DNA of 64,000 bases, taken from Oscillospiraceae bacterium (GTDB lineage Bacteria > Bacillota > Clostridia > Oscillospirales > CAG-382). Positions 28,534 to 36,273 of the stretch are shown piece after piece. The notes under the pieces were generated by a model that was not told the DNA's origin, ran no database searches, and worked only from the letters and a program-made list of their open reading frames with translations. The stretch is taken from the NCBI GenBank assembly GCA_015064625.1, contig SVRW01000004.1:37861-101860 (forward strand), written 5' to 3'. Both the position numbers and the translations under genes were made by a program. Each line of letters starts with the position of its first letter. Positions within the stretch are counted from its first letter, which is position 1.

Positions 28534-28560
28534 TTAGCACTCAAAGATTTGGTTTGCTAA
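28534..28560 (-). promoter_or_regulatory. CIRCE-like element (degenerate) before groES
   Basis: TTAGCACTC (28534-28542), nine bases, GTTTGCTAA (28552-28560). The first arm is perfect and the second matches 7 of 9 positions of the HrcA operator consensus. It lies just downstream of the -10 box, the usual place for heat-shock repression by HrcA. Confidence 0.8.
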
Positions 28561-28571
28561 TTCTATGGTTG

Positions 28572-28600
28572 ATTTTACCACCTTTTGTTTTAAAAATCAA
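28572..28600 (-). promoter_or_regulatory. groES-groEL promoter
   Basis: Minus strand TTGATT (28600-28595), 17 bp, TAAAAT (28577-28572). The CIRCE-like site covers the start of the transcript. Confidence 0.8.
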
Positions 28601-28679
28601 TAGTGGAATGCTAAATTTAACATTTATTTAATAATTTCGCCGTTATATACGAGATTTCTCCTAAAAAATACTTTTTTTA

Positions 28680-29114
28680 CTATTTTTTGCCCTTCGTTAC
28701 TTGGATATAAATGATAAAAAACAAATCAATCAAAAGGATCAATCCAATTCCGCAAAAAATAATAATGGCATTGAAAAACCAGAACAACCATTCAAGATCT
28801 TTGAAAAAATTCATAGCATACAATATAAAAATAATAATAAGCTCCAAAGTACAAAGAGCTCCATGAACTATTGACATATTAGCCAGATATCGCCATGTTT
28901 TCTTTATATTACTTTTCAAAAAGAAATATGTAGGCACAGAAACCAAAAATAATACTACAAGACTGAATATCCACATAGGACTCATTGGTCCTCTGAGCCA
29001 AGCAAAATTTATACCGCTTACAAGAAGATGAACGGATAAGATATAAAAGAGACTTTTCAGAAAAATTTGCTTGTTTTCAGAAAGTTTTTCCGTTTTTTTC
29101 TCATTTGGATTCAT
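28680..29114 (-). CDS. Small four-helix membrane protein, unknown function
   Basis: 144 residues from ATG 29114, seven bases after AAAGGAGG; the frame extends upstream into the methyltransferase gene but without a site. The N-terminus is polar (MNPNEKKTEKLSENKQ) and is followed by four hydrophobic segments at about 20-40, 48-66, 76-100 and 110-135. It lies 14 bp after the methyltransferase gene. No family recognised. Confidence 0.7.
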   Translation of the reverse strand: MNPNEKKTEKLSENKQIFLKSLFYILSVHLLVSGINFAWLRGPMSPMWIFSLVVLFLVSVPTYFFLKSNIKKTWRYLANMSIVHGALCTLELIIIFILYAMNFFKDLEWLFWFFNAIIIFCGIGLILLIDLFFIIYIQVTKGKK

Positions 29115-29128
29115 AGGTTTTCCTCCTT

Positions 29129-30253
29129 TTATTTTGGTGTTTTGAAATACTGATAAAGATAGCATTTTATCATGCCGTTATAGAGCTTTCGCACTTTATC
29201 TGCTCTTTTGCCAAAGCATCTTTCAAATTCTTCGTGGGAATTGATAATATACATTTTCCAATTAGGAACGTTTTCTCTCACAGCTTTACCAAAATTACGG
29301 AAAAGCTGTTCTGCTTCTTTTTTTTCAAGCATACGTTCTCCATAAGGCGGGTTTGTGACAATGGTTCCCCTACAATTTTCATAAGGAGATACAAACTTTT
29401 CTGCGTTTTTAACTTCGAATCTTATTAAATGCTCCACCCCTGCCCTTTTGGCGTTTTCTTTTGCCAACTCCAAAACGTTGGAATCAATATCATATCCGAA
29501 AATTTCGACCTTGCCTTCGGTTTCGTTGTCTTTCGCTTCTTCCAAAGCGTTATTCCATATTTTTTTCGGGATAAAGTCAAAATCCATGGAATCAAATTTA
29601 CGATTCAGACCAGGAGCACGGTTTATGCTCATAAGAGCCGCTTCTATGGGGATAGTTCCCGACCCACAGAAAGGGTCTACCGTTGCAACGCCCTCTCTCA
29701 ATCTTGAGAGATTCACCATTGAAGATGCCAAGGTTTCACGGAGAGGTGCTACACCTGCGGTTGGACGATATCCTCTTTTATGGAGTGGCGCGCCTGACGT
29801 ATCCAGCATTATACTTACTCTATCATTAAATATAAAAAATTCAATCCTTTTTTTAACTCCGGTTTCGGGAAAAAAGGTTACACCATAGGATTTTTCAAGT
29901 GATTTTATAACAGCTTTCTTTATGATGCTCTGACAGTCTCTGACTGAGAAAAGCTTTGATCTTACAGAGCTTCCCGTTACGATAATTACATCATCCTGAT
30001 TTATAAAATCAGAAAATTTCAATTTTTCCACATTATCGAATAATTCCGTAAACGAAAAAGCTTCAAATTCTCCTAATTTAATATATACCCTTTCAGAATA
30101 TCTGAAATTAACGTTACATCTTGCAACAGCAGAAATATCGCCCTCAAAGGTCACTCTGCCATCCATTGTATCTATTCTTTTATATCCCAATTTATCAACG
30201 TCTTCACCGACAAATTTTTCAAGTCCAAAAAGACAAGATGTTACAAATCGCAT
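29129..30253 (-). CDS. THUMP-domain class I SAM-dependent RNA methyltransferase (RlmL/YpsC-like)
   Basis: 374 residues. The N-terminal THUMP RNA-binding domain (about 40-150) is followed by a Rossmann methyltransferase with TVDPFCGSGTIPIEAAL near 188 (SAM site) and VTNPPYGERM near 300 (N6/N2-methyltransferase NPPY motif). Relatives methylate a guanine of 23S rRNA (RlmL, N2-G2445). It should act on rRNA in the cytoplasm. The start follows AAGGAAA. Confidence 0.9.
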   Translation of the reverse strand: MRFVTSCLFGLEKFVGEDVDKLGYKRIDTMDGRVTFEGDISAVARCNVNFRYSERVYIKLGEFEAFSFTELFDNVEKLKFSDFINQDDVIIVTGSSVRSKLFSVRDCQSIIKKAVIKSLEKSYGVTFFPETGVKKRIEFFIFNDRVSIMLDTSGAPLHKRGYRPTAGVAPLRETLASSMVNLSRLREGVATVDPFCGSGTIPIEAALMSINRAPGLNRKFDSMDFDFIPKKIWNNALEEAKDNETEGKVEIFGYDIDSNVLELAKENAKRAGVEHLIRFEVKNAEKFVSPYENCRGTIVTNPPYGERMLEKKEAEQLFRNFGKAVRENVPNWKMYIINSHEEFERCFGKRADKVRKLYNGMIKCYLYQYFKTPK

Positions 30254-30328
30254 TTTTCTATTTCCTTTTCGTTTTGTTGTTATTCTTAATATACCATTTT
30301 ACCACTTATTTGTCAAGGAAAAGAAATA

Positions 30329-30358
30329 GCGGCAGAGCCTGTTCGCTTTGCCGCTTTG
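30329..30358 (-). terminator. Terminator after the Mrp gene
   Basis: GCGGCA (30329-30334) pairs with TGCCGC (30349-30354); on the minus strand it is followed by a T-rich tract. Confidence 0.65.
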
Positions 30359-30376
30359 AATTTGATTTTTATATAA

Positions 30377-31189
30377 TTATTTTTCAATTGCAGAAGTTAC
30401 GCCATCCAGCCAATCGCCAACATAGGACTCAATTTCGCCCTTGTCTTCAGCTTCCGCAAGAGGTTTATGGATGGGAATTCTTGCAAGGTTTGGTATTCCG
30501 TATTCTTCAACGATTTCCTCGGCTTTGCTTTCGCCGTAAATATAATGCCTATTTTTACAATCGGGACATTCGAAATAGGAATAGTTTTCAACCAACGCCA
30601 AAACAGGAATATCCATAAGATTTGCCATTTTAACAGCCTTGGAAACTATCATTGAAACAAGATCCTGAGGAGAGGTTACGATAATTATTCCCTTTATTGG
30701 CAAGGATTGAAAAACCGTCAAGGGTACGTCACCAGTTCCTGGAGGCATATCGACAAACATATAGTCTACGTCGCCCCAGACAACATCTGTCCAGAACTGT
30801 TTAACAGTTCCAGCAATAACTGGTCCACGCCATACTACAGGGTCGGTGTCGTTTTCAAGAAGAAGGTTAACACTCATTACCTTCACGCCCTGTTTTGTAA
30901 CAGCGGGGTCAATACCGCGTTCGCTCCCCGTTGCACGTTCTGTAAGACCGAACGCTTTGGGAATTGATGGGCCTGTGATATCCGCATCAAGTATAGCTGT
31001 TTTATAGCCTTTTCTATTCATATTTACCGCAAGAAGCGAAGTTACGAGAGATTTACCCACGCCACCTTTACCGCTCACTACGGCATATACGTTTTTAACC
31101 TTTGAGAAAGCGTTACATTCCGCCTGCAAGCTTTCTTTACCGCACTTCTGACTACAAGAAGCGCAATCGTGATTACATCCGCCTGACAT
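30377..31189 (-). CDS. mrp: Mrp/NBP35-family Fe-S cluster carrier ATPase
   Basis: 270 residues. It has the deviant Walker A VSGKGGVGKS near 38-47, switch residues DADITGPSIPKAFG near 67, FVDMPPGTGD near 145, and a C-terminal ECPDC motif near 210 that binds a shared 4Fe-4S cluster. The N-terminal extension is rich in cysteine (CNHDCASCSQKC), a possible second cluster site like that of NBP35. It carries and inserts Fe-S clusters. The start follows AGGAGG. Confidence 0.93.
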   Translation of the reverse strand: MSGGCNHDCASCSQKCGKESLQAECNAFSKVKNVYAVVSGKGGVGKSLVTSLLAVNMNRKGYKTAILDADITGPSIPKAFGLTERATGSERGIDPAVTKQGVKVMSVNLLLENDTDPVVWRGPVIAGTVKQFWTDVVWGDVDYMFVDMPPGTGDVPLTVFQSLPIKGIIIVTSPQDLVSMIVSKAVKMANLMDIPVLALVENYSYFECPDCKNRHYIYGESKAEEIVEEYGIPNLARIPIHKPLAEAEDKGEIESYVGDWLDGVTSAIEK

Positions 31190-31209
31190 AATTCCTCCTG
31201 AATTTTAAC

Positions 31210-31527
31210 TTATATATTTTTGAGCACTACCCACAAAGTCAAGAAAATACCGAGAGCAGAAAATACAAGGTATTTTATTCCGATTTTATAATCGTCTTCT
31301 TTAACTTCCTTCCCGAAAAGCTTTCCATACGAAAAATAAAGCTTCGAAGAAAACAAACTCACAACAAGAGGAAAAGCAAGAGCGATATATTTACTCATAT
31401 AGCTTTGCTCATCCTGAAAGCTTATATTCACCGTTACTCTATCAGGGAGAATAAAAAGACCGATTACGCAAAGAATGACGGAAATAACCGATGCACCTAT
31501 GGCAAAAAGCAATCTTTTATTTTTCAA
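31210..31527 (-). CDS. Small membrane protein (possible DUF1648-like)
   Basis: About 105 residues from TTG 31527, six bases after GGGAGGG; an earlier GTG at 31545 lies before that site. Three hydrophobic segments are at about 6-24, 44-60 and 82-100. The LFILPDRVTVNISFQDEQSYMSKYIALAFP stretch resembles the DUF1648/SdpI-type segment, but this is uncertain. It lies 20 bp upstream of mrp on the same strand. Confidence 0.6.
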   Translation of the reverse strand: MKNKRLLFAIGASVISVILCVIGLFILPDRVTVNISFQDEQSYMSKYIALAFPLVVSLFSSKLYFSYGKLFGKEVKEDDYKIGIKYLVFSALGIFLTLWVVLKNI

Positions 31528-31697
31528 ATTTAACCCTCCCATCACTTTTCAACCTATATTGTACCACACTTTTTTGAGAATTTCAACCGTTTTGCAAAAA
31601 TAAGTATGGACTTTTCAAACAAATAAGCTCAATTATCTTAGTCGTTTCATTTAATATATTTTTAAATGAATTTTTTTAAAAAAATATCAAAAACCTA

Positions 31698-31726
31698 TTG
31701 CAAAATGAAAAATTTTATGCTATAAT
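31698..31726 (+). promoter_or_regulatory. tRNA-Leu promoter
   Basis: TTGCAA at 31698-31703, 17 bp, TATAAT at 31721-31726. Confidence 0.82.
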
Positions 31727-31753
31727 ACATCTCGTTCCGAGAAAATAGTATAT

Positions 31754-31839
31754 GCCGGTGTGTCGGAATGGCAGACGAGGCAGACTCAAAATCTGCTGTC
31801 AGCAATGGCGTGTGGGTTCGAGTCCCACCACCGGCACCA
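31754..31839 (+). tRNA. tRNA-Leu (anticodon CAA)
   Basis: 86 nt including an encoded CCA. The acceptor GCCGGTG pairs with CACCGGC. The anticodon arm GCAGA-CTCAAAA-TCTGC gives anticodon CAA, reading UUG. A long variable arm follows, and the T arm is GTGGG-TTCGAGT-CCCAC. Confidence 0.97.
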
Positions 31840-31842
31840 TGT

Positions 31843-31890
31843 ACCTACCGTAGATTGATACAACAGTATCTCCGACGGTAGGTGTTTTTA
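31843..31890 (+). terminator. tRNA-Leu terminator
   Basis: ACCTACCGT (31843-31851) pairs with ACGGTAGGT (31875-31883), then T5. Confidence 0.9.
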
Positions 31891-32000
31891 TGCAAATTTC
31901 ATCCAATGAATAAAATGCTTTATGCCCTTTAAATATTTGTTTATGATGAATAGTTTTCTGTTTTTAAGCGAAATGAAAAGCACCTACGAGGTAAAAAACT

Positions 32001-32507
32001 ATGATGATTGAAACTGAAAGACTAATTATTACAGAGTTCACTTTGGACATGGTTGAATCGGTCCATTTAAACTCTTTGGATGAAGACAACCGTCGTTTTG
32101 TTCCTGATGAAGTATTCGAAACAGTAGAAGAAGCAAAGGAGACTGTAGAATTCCTTATGGGAGTCTACGAAAATGGCGAAGGTCCATTTGTTTACCCTGT
32201 TCTTCTGAAGGACGGTACTTACATTGGATACGTGCAGGCTGTTCCTTTTGATGATGGTTCATGGGAAATAGGATACCACATTGGCGGCACTTATACAAAA
32301 AATGGATATGCAACAGAAGCAGTTAAAGCATTTCTTCCCGTAATTATGAAAAAGTTGGGCATCACTCAAATCACAGGTATCTGCCTTGCGGATAACAAAG
32401 CATCTGTAAAAGTTATGGAGCGTTGCGGCTTCAAAAAAGAGTTTGAGGGTGTCGGAACGTATCAGGGAGAAGAACGAAATATCTGTAAGTTTATCTATAC
32501 TAAATAA
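32001..32507 (+). CDS. GNAT acetyltransferase
   Basis: 168 residues. ETERLIITEFTLDMV is at the start, IGYHIGGTYTKNGYATEAVKAF near 93 (acetyl-CoA pyrophosphate loop) and ICLADNKASVKVMERCGF near 130. It is RimJ/RimL-like. The substrate is unknown. The start ATG pair at 32001/32004 follows GAGGT. It is a single gene with a terminator downstream. Confidence 0.88.
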   Translation: MMIETERLIITEFTLDMVESVHLNSLDEDNRRFVPDEVFETVEEAKETVEFLMGVYENGEGPFVYPVLLKDGTYIGYVQAVPFDDGSWEIGYHIGGTYTKNGYATEAVKAFLPVIMKKLGITQITGICLADNKASVKVMERCGFKKEFEGVGTYQGEERNICKFIYTK

Positions 32508-32586
32508 CTACGCAAATTCTTCCCATTGATATTATTTTTACGAATAAAGCATGGAATAATGTCAAACAATAGCACATATGACACAA

Positions 32587-32620
32587 AAATCACCTTTGTA
32601 AACACAAGGGTGATTTTTTA
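32587..32620 (+). terminator. Terminator after the GNAT gene
   Basis: AAATCACC and GGTGATTTTTT flank a TTGT/ACAA inner stem, followed by T6. Confidence 0.85.
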
Positions 32621-32734
32621 TGCTTTTATTCAATACTATATCAGAAAAATTTAAAAGAGTTTTTTCTCGCTTAATCAAAAAAACACTTCACGAAAACGAA
32701 GCTAATTTTCGTACACGTTATAGCAAGCTTCTGA

Positions 32735-34048
32735 TTATCTTTCTTGGGATGTAACGCCGTATGTTGTTACAATTTCGTCGCCTGTCCAATCCACGAAAAC
32801 GTGAACAAAATTTCCGTTGCCCAAGGAAACGTTTTCAATAGAGATTTTTTCGCCCTTCAAACGTTTTGGCAAATTAGGTTTAACTTCGAGCTTATCAGTC
32901 CACGCACAATAGTCAATTCCGAATATTTCTTCAATCATTGTTGCGATACATTCAGAAGCACTCCACGCATAACGGAAAACACCATGACCTTTTCCATCTG
33001 TTGGGCTTACGAATTCCGCATAGTTTCCGCAAAAAACATGAAGCATCTGATCGGCAACATGAGCGGATTCTTCAAGATATCCGCACTCTTTTAAGCCTGT
33101 AAGTATAATATAATTTCTAAGCGTCCAGATATTACCGCACCAGCTTGTATACCCCTTATAAAGTCCTACTGTTTCAACATATTCCTCGGATTTCTTTGAC
33201 ATGGAACGAAGTCCGAATTCACTGTAATAGTTATATGCGCCCTCCTCCTTGAGAAGTTCAACGAGCCTGTCACGTCTCTCTTCGGGAACAATGCCTCTCT
33301 TGAAGGTATCAAACATAGAATTATATATTCTCTCTGTCTGTCTTCTGTCTTCCTTGACCATATATGCATAATAACCGCCGTCTGTGGGTTCATACATATA
33401 TTTATTTATACGAGTTTTAAGGTCTTCAAACACATCATTGTAATATGAAGCTTCTTCTCTATTACCTAAATATTCAGCCAATTCTCTGATAATATCTGCA
33501 CCAAGAGCGAGCTGAACGTTCAAGTCAGGCTGAGCAACCGTTAACTGTTCCTTAATATCTGAAGGATCACATTCCTCAAAAATGCCGCAAACCAAACCCG
33601 TTTTTGCATCACGTTTCAAGTCGGACATCCACCATCCGTGGTAACGCTTCAGCATTTCATAAACTTTGCCTATATATTCTTTATCATTCGTTCTTCTGCA
33701 GATTTTATATGCAACCTCAAAAATAACGGGAATAGCAGACATTTCCGCATCTTTATTTTCAAATGGAAAATCAGTTCCGCCCCAAAGAGGAATACGTCCG
33801 TTTTCTTTCTGAACGTCTACGAAGTTAAGAAGAACGCCTTCACAAAATTTTTGGTCTTTATATAAATATCCAAGAGTGGCAAGAGAAGTATCCCTTTCCC
33901 ACCAGCAACCGCTATACTGTCCTCCTGGAGACATAAACAATCTTGTAAAGCCATGTGCCGGAAGATTCAACGTTTTACATTCTTCCAAAACCTGAAATGC
34001 ATCTAAAAAATCTGCTTCAGAAATTCCTGAATAGTTAAGTTTAATCAT
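32735..34048 (-). CDS. (Alpha/alpha)6-barrel glycoside hydrolase (MGH1/GH63/trehalase-like)
   Basis: 437 residues from ATG 34048 after a GGGG site; the longer frame to 34120 has none. QYSGCWWERDTSLATLGYL near 45 carries a likely catalytic Asp, FEECDPSD near 142, GLYKGYTSWCGNIWTLRNY near 295 and FRYAWSASECIATMIEEIFGI near 365. This pattern fits clan GH-G/GH63-type or MGH1-like glycosidases. It has no signal peptide, so it is cytoplasmic. The substrate is unknown. The upstream region 34049-34330 holds a promoter and GTTC/GAAC repeats. Confidence 0.8.
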   Translation of the reverse strand: MIKLNYSGISEADFLDAFQVLEECKTLNLPAHGFTRLFMSPGGQYSGCWWERDTSLATLGYLYKDQKFCEGVLLNFVDVQKENGRIPLWGGTDFPFENKDAEMSAIPVIFEVAYKICRRTNDKEYIGKVYEMLKRYHGWWMSDLKRDAKTGLVCGIFEECDPSDIKEQLTVAQPDLNVQLALGADIIRELAEYLGNREEASYYNDVFEDLKTRINKYMYEPTDGGYYAYMVKEDRRQTERIYNSMFDTFKRGIVPEERRDRLVELLKEEGAYNYYSEFGLRSMSKKSEEYVETVGLYKGYTSWCGNIWTLRNYIILTGLKECGYLEESAHVADQMLHVFCGNYAEFVSPTDGKGHGVFRYAWSASECIATMIEEIFGIDYCAWTDKLEVKPNLPKRLKGEKISIENVSLGNGNFVHVFVDWTGDEIVTTYGVTSQER

Positions 34049-34163
34049 TGTATTTACCCCAAAAAAACGTTCATTATATAGATTTTTGATTATAGCAAAG
34101 GAATACTTTATGTATTTCAAGCGAGAAAAACCGTTTCAGACCAAAAAGCTTTTTCTCGGCATT

Positions 34164-34220
34164 GTTCATTGAACGCTCTTTTGCTATATTATAAAAAAAC
34201 CGTTCGTTTGTCAAGAACGT
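34164..34220 (-). promoter_or_regulatory. Promoter with palindromic GTTC/GAAC sites before the glycosidase
   Basis: Minus strand TTGACA (34214-34209), with TATAAT (34193-34188, 15 bp spacer) or TAATAT (34191-34186, 17 bp). A perfect GTTCA-T-TGAAC palindrome (34164-34174) lies near the transcription start. CGTTC-9 bp-GAACG (34201-34219) brackets the -35 box, and another ACGTTC lies at 34067-34072. This looks like a repressor-controlled sugar promoter. Confidence 0.6.
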
Positions 34221-34317
34221 TTTTTTAAAAACATATTTCATTTTTCCGAATTTCCTTTGAATTACAATTTTTTTACAAAATAAACCCTTGTTTTTTTTGT
34301 AAAAAAACAAAAAACTA

Positions 34318-34346
34318 TTGCATAAAAGGAAGAAATATGCTAAAAT
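34318..34346 (+). promoter_or_regulatory. Promoter of the secreted OB-fold protein gene
   Basis: TTGCAT at 34318-34323, 17 bp, TAAAAT at 34341-34346. It overlaps the ATG at 34337, excluding that start. Confidence 0.78.
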
Positions 34347-34393
34347 CACTATGCGAGATTTTAAATAAACATTATACTAAGGAGGATTTCCAA

Positions 34394-35650
34394 ATGAAAA
34401 AACTCACTTCTCGTTTCATTTCATGCCTTCTCGTTGTGATGATGCTCACTTCGTTGATGGTTCTCTCAGTTGCTGCTGAAAGCAAAACGGCATCACTCAT
34501 TGAAACTCCTGCAAACGGTGACAAAGTTGTTATCTATTATCCAGATAGCAGTAAAGCTCTCGGAAACGTTCTTGAAAACAACAAGATTTCCGCTATCGAC
34601 GCTACTTTAACAGATGGAAAGCTTGACGTTTCAGATGATATGGGTGTTTTCACTGTTACAAAAGATGAAGCTAAAAACGCTTTCTATTTTGTTGATGCAA
34701 ACGGCAAATACGTAACAAGCGGTGCAACAGGAAACTCTATGTCTCTTGAAGATGCTGCTTCCGACCTCGCTCTTTGGACATTCGAAGCTGCAGAAGGCGG
34801 CTGTTATATTAAAAACTATGCAGCTGCTTACGTTTCAGGCGAAACATCCAAGCCTCAGTATCTTGAGTTTTACAAAGGCTTCACTACATACAGCTTTAAC
34901 GCTTCCAAAGCAAATATTTATACATTTGCTTTCTACAAAATTGATGATACAACTCCTCCCGTAGAAGAAGTTGTTTATTCCACAATTTCCGAAGCAAGAC
35001 TTGGTGAAAAGAACGCTGTATTCAACGTAAAAGGCGTTGTTACTTTCATTGATGGCAAAAACGTTGTTGTTGAAGATGAAACAGGCGCTATAAACCTTTA
35101 CCTCAAAGCTGCTGCTGAAGTTTCTGTTGGAAACAAAATCGCAGCTAAAGGCAAACGCGGTGCTTTCAACGGTCTCCAGCAATTGACAAGCGCAGAAGTT
35201 CTCGAAGTTCTCGAAGAATCCGCAGCCATCCCCGCTGCAAAAGAAGTAACACTTGCTGACATTCTTGCAGATGCAGAAGCAGAAACCATGGAATGCCATT
35301 TCGTAGTTATCAAAAACGTAACTCTCGGTGAAACAGATGCTGAAAAGAGCACCACTGCAATAACAGACGATGCAGGTAACACAATCAACATCTACAGATG
35401 CCCTGAACTTGAAATCGCAGTTGGAACAAAGGTTGACGTTGTAGCTCTCGTATCTGATTACAAAGGCTATCAGCTCAGAGTTACAGATGCTTCCGCTATC
35501 ACAGCGGTTGAATCTGACGTGACTGACGAACCTTCCGACGATCCCTCTGCTCCTGCTAAACCAGGTGATGCATCCAACATGGCTTTCTTCGCCATTATCG
35601 CTCTCATCTCCATGACGGCACTTCTTGCACTCACCAAAAGAGAAGCATAA
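34394..35650 (+). CDS. Secreted, C-terminally anchored protein with OB-fold-like domain
   Basis: 418 residues from ATG 34394 after AAGGAGG. The signal peptide is about 1-29 (LVVMMLTSLMVLSVAAESK). Residues 30-185 include a beta-rich region of no recognised family. Residues 195-370 resemble the OB-fold nucleic-acid-binding style of secreted YhcR/DUF5689-type proteins (VFNVKGVVTFIDGKNVVVEDETGAINLYLK). A Pro/Ser/Asp linker leads to the membrane segment AFFAIIALISMTALLALTKREA. No LPxTG motif is seen before it, so it is likely membrane-held. The DNA or ligand target is unknown. Confidence 0.72.
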   Translation: MKKLTSRFISCLLVVMMLTSLMVLSVAAESKTASLIETPANGDKVVIYYPDSSKALGNVLENNKISAIDATLTDGKLDVSDDMGVFTVTKDEAKNAFYFVDANGKYVTSGATGNSMSLEDAASDLALWTFEAAEGGCYIKNYAAAYVSGETSKPQYLEFYKGFTTYSFNASKANIYTFAFYKIDDTTPPVEEVVYSTISEARLGEKNAVFNVKGVVTFIDGKNVVVEDETGAINLYLKAAAEVSVGNKIAAKGKRGAFNGLQQLTSAEVLEVLEESAAIPAAKEVTLADILADAEAETMECHFVVIKNVTLGETDAEKSTTAITDDAGNTINIYRCPELEIAVGTKVDVVALVSDYKGYQLRVTDASAITAVESDVTDEPSDDPSAPAKPGDASNMAFFAIIALISMTALLALTKREA

Positions 35651-35680
35651 GATTATTTGATGCATAAATCATAAAATTCC

Positions 35681-35709
35681 AAAGCCCGAAGCGTTGCTTC
35701 GGGCTTTAC
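35681..35709 (+). terminator. Terminator after the anchored protein gene
   Basis: AAAGCCCGAAGC, loop GTT, GCTTCGGGCTTT: a perfect 12-bp stem. Confidence 0.92.
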
Positions 35710-35759
35710 AATAGAATAATTTATAAAATAGTAATAAGTTTCAAAAAAGAGGTTTTATT

Positions 35760-36170
35760 ATGTCTTTAAAAAAATATTGCGAAGAACATGGACTTGATAT
35801 AAACAAGGTCTTCACTATGGTTATGGGAAATGGCGGAGACATCCTTCCCTGTCCTAACGCTTACACAGGATACGTTGCAGAAATCACAGACGAATCTTTG
35901 ATTTGTAGAAATGAAAAGCTGAACGTTTGCAAAAAAATACCTTTTTCTTCTTTCCAACGTGCAGAATTTGGTATAGGAAGCGGAAATCTTTGGCTTCAAT
36001 GTATTGTTAACGGTTCCGAGTTTGTTTTTTGCTCTCCGAGAAAAAGTTGGAAATCTGCTCAAGGTAAGCTTCTTATGGAAAGAATTTCGAAACATACTGA
36101 ATTATTGGATACAAAAGAATATGATCGTTTTACAGGAAAATTATTCTTCTTATATTGGTTTATACGATAA
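35760..36170 (+). CDS. Hypothetical cytoplasmic protein
   Basis: 136 residues, no signal peptide or clear membrane segment until a short aromatic tail (FFLYWFIR). The beta-rich middle (YVAEITDESLICRNEKLNVCKKIPFSSFQRAEFGIGSGNLWLQCIVNG) resembles PH-like folds only loosely. The start follows AAGAGG. It has its own strong terminator downstream. No family recognised. Confidence 0.6.
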   Translation: MSLKKYCEEHGLDINKVFTMVMGNGGDILPCPNAYTGYVAEITDESLICRNEKLNVCKKIPFSSFQRAEFGIGSGNLWLQCIVNGSEFVFCSPRKSWKSAQGKLLMERISKHTELLDTKEYDRFTGKLFFLYWFIR

Positions 36171-36228
36171 GTAATTTTGCAATATAAAAATCTTTCAAAA
36201 GAAAAACAAAGCTTTTCTATATTAAAAA

Positions 36229-36267
36229 CCAAATCCCGAAGTTTTGGCTTCGGGATTTGGCTTTTTT
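36229..36267. terminator. Strong bidirectional terminator between convergent genes
   Basis: CCAAATCCCGAAG (36229-36241) and CTTCGGGATTTGG (36248-36260) pair over 13 bp and are followed by T6. It also sits just beyond the stop of the cotH-like gene (minus). Confidence 0.93.
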
Positions 36268-36273
36268 CTAATA

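Noticed and set aside
31754..31839. tRNA-Leu as a phage or island attachment site
   Set aside because: No integrase gene or repeated 3' tRNA end was seen around it.
34835..35665. 276-codon minus-strand frame over the secreted OB-fold gene
   Set aside because: Antisense to a gene with promoter, ribosome site and signal peptide; the product has no recognisable features.
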